Shown here: positions 6,050-6,914 of the stretch, one piece after another | Numbering within the stretch: position 1 is the first letter of the stretch | Layout of the letters: the number at the start of each line of letters is the position of its first letter | NCBI GenBank assembly: GCA_905235315.1 | Contig: CAJOLG010000094.1 | Location: 1 to 6,914, forward strand | DNA: 6,914 nucleotides | Source of the DNA: an uncultured Solobacterium sp. | Lineage (GTDB): Bacteria > Bacillota_I > Bacilli_A > Erysipelotrichales > Erysipelotrichaceae | Direction: 5' to 3' | Made by a program: the position numbers and the translations under genes | Notes under the pieces: generated by a model | The model's database searches: none | The model's input: the letters and a program-made list of their open reading frames with translations, nothing else | What the model was told of the DNA's origin: nothing

Positions 6050-6914
6050 ATGTTTTTAAAACGGATCGAAATGCAGGGATTCAAATCTTTTGCGGACAAA
6101 ACCGTTATTTCGTTTGAACATCCAATCACCGGAATCGTAGGACCCAATGGATGCGGAAAATCAAATATAACCGATGCGGTCAGATGGGTGCTCGGGGAAC
6201 AGAGCAGCCGTCAGATGCGCGGTGAGAAAATGAGCGATGTTATCTTTTCCGGTTCAGCAGACCGCCGGGCTCTTAATATGGCCGAGGTTACGCTGGTCTT
6301 TGATAATTCCAATCATATTCTCAATTCCGATAAGGATGAGCTTGAGGTTACCCGCCGTCTTTTCCGGGATACCGGCGATGCGGAATACCTGATCAACCGG
6401 AATGCGGTTCGTCTCAAGGACGTTGTTGATCTGTTTCTTGATACGGGTCTTGGAAAATCCAGCCTCAGTATCATTTCACAGGGCAATGTCATTTCGTTTG
6501 CGGAAGCGAAACCGCTGGACAGACGCGGTATTTTTGAAGAGGCAGCCGGGGTGGCGAAATACAAGAAGCGCAAAATGGAAAGTCTTTCGAGACTGGCCCG
6601 CACCAAAGACAATCTGGACCGTTCGTCTGATATTCTGATTGAGCTTGAAAAACAGGTGAGCCCGCTGAAGCGCCAGGCCCGCAAAGCGGAAATTTACCGC
6701 GAGAAAAAACAGCGTCTTGAGGAAATCGAAATTGCGGTCCTTGTACAGGAAGTGGATGAACTCAATGCGTCGATTGAAGATACCAAGAAGACCCTGTTTG
6801 ACATTGAAACAAAGAAGCAGATCTATTCTACGGATCTTCAGATCGGAGAAACAACGATCGCAGAACAGAAACGTGCAGCAGCGCAGCTTGAATCCGAGAT
6901 CTCCGGACTGCAGG
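6050..6914 (+). CDS. smc: Chromosome partition protein SMC, N-terminal part, cut by window
   Basis: SMC is the ATPase of the bacterial condensin complex with ScpA and ScpB; it loads near the origin and organises and separates the chromosomes. Only the first 288 codons are present and the frame is open to the window end; the full family length is about 1,170-1,190 residues. Seen: MFLKRIEMQGFKSFADKT at the start, Walker A GPNGCGKS at 31-38, ITDAVRWVLGEQSS just after it, the R57 region typical of the head, DVIFSG at 63-68, the Q-loop SIISQGNV with Q144, and FEEAAGV at 162-168. From about residue 170 it becomes a charged, heptad-like coiled coil. The Walker B and signature motifs lie in the missing C-terminal part. 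The gene has its own promoter after the mscL terminator. In many Bacillota smc lies behind rnc; here mscL is upstream instead. Confidence 0.96.
   Translation, partial: MFLKRIEMQGFKSFADKTVISFEHPITGIVGPNGCGKSNITDAVRWVLGEQSSRQMRGEKMSDVIFSGSADRRALNMAEVTLVFDNSNHILNSDKDELEVTRRLFRDTGDAEYLINRNAVRLKDVVDLFLDTGLGKSSLSIISQGNVISFAEAKPLDRRGIFEEAAGVAKYKKRKMESLSRLARTKDNLDRSSDILIELEKQVSPLKRQARKAEIYREKKQRLEEIEIAVLVQEVDELNASIEDTKKTLFDIETKKQIYSTDLQIGETTIAEQKRAAAQLESEISGLQ

Noticed and set aside
6045..6052. ATGTAATG start-stop element before smc as a regulatory minimal uORF
   Set aside because: The first ATG is one base from the Shine-Dalgarno, too close for initiation; the ATG at 6050 has ideal spacing.
1..6914. 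Very frequent CCGGA/TTCCGG words as a possible uptake or Chi-like sequence
   Set aside because: They fall in many reading positions and look like the result of favoured CCG, CGG and GGA codons; without counts against a background model there is no support for a dedicated signal.

Overview
The window is a compact chromosomal stretch from a bacterium, with every gene on the + strand. Gene content (comEC followed by holA, a long U32/DUF3656 protein, smc), strong AAGGAG-type ribosome binding sites and sigma-A-type promoters point to the Bacillota (Firmicutes). By eye the base composition is near 50% G+C, which suits a moderate-GC anaerobic lineage such as Erysipelotrichales or a clostridial relative. 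The placement below phylum level is a weak inference.

Layout: (1) 2-1891, the 3' portion of comEC (DNA-uptake channel), cut by the window edge probably close to its start. (2) 1888-2898, holA (DNA polymerase III delta subunit), starting at a GTG that overlaps the comEC stop. (3) 2891-3379, a family-6-type hypoxanthine/deoxyinosine DNA glycosylase. (4) 3351-5513, a long peptidase-U32-family protein with a DUF3656 region, probably an RNA-modification factor. (5) 5488-5931, mscL, a mechanosensitive channel. An intrinsic terminator at 5958-5981 closes this group. (6) A separate promoter at 5996-6024 drives smc, which starts at 6050 and runs off the right edge; it has no stop codon in the window.

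The first five genes overlap one another by 4, 8, 29 and 26 nt, so they almost certainly form one translationally coupled operon. Three of its members act on DNA (uptake, clamp loading, deaminated-base repair), one probably on RNA, and one is an osmotic safety valve. smc is a separate transcription unit.

This is mostly core housekeeping DNA. There is no CRISPR array, mobile element, tRNA, rRNA or defence system, and I found no clear novel multi-gene system. The most interesting signal is a near-consensus extended -10 promoter buried in the last codons of comEC. Its predicted start point falls on the GTG of holA, which would give a leaderless holA transcript. Also worth a look are the linkage of a base-deamination repair enzyme to the clamp loader and DNA-uptake genes, a Ser/Gly/Lys-rich insertion in HolA, and a perfect 10-bp hairpin inside the U32 gene.
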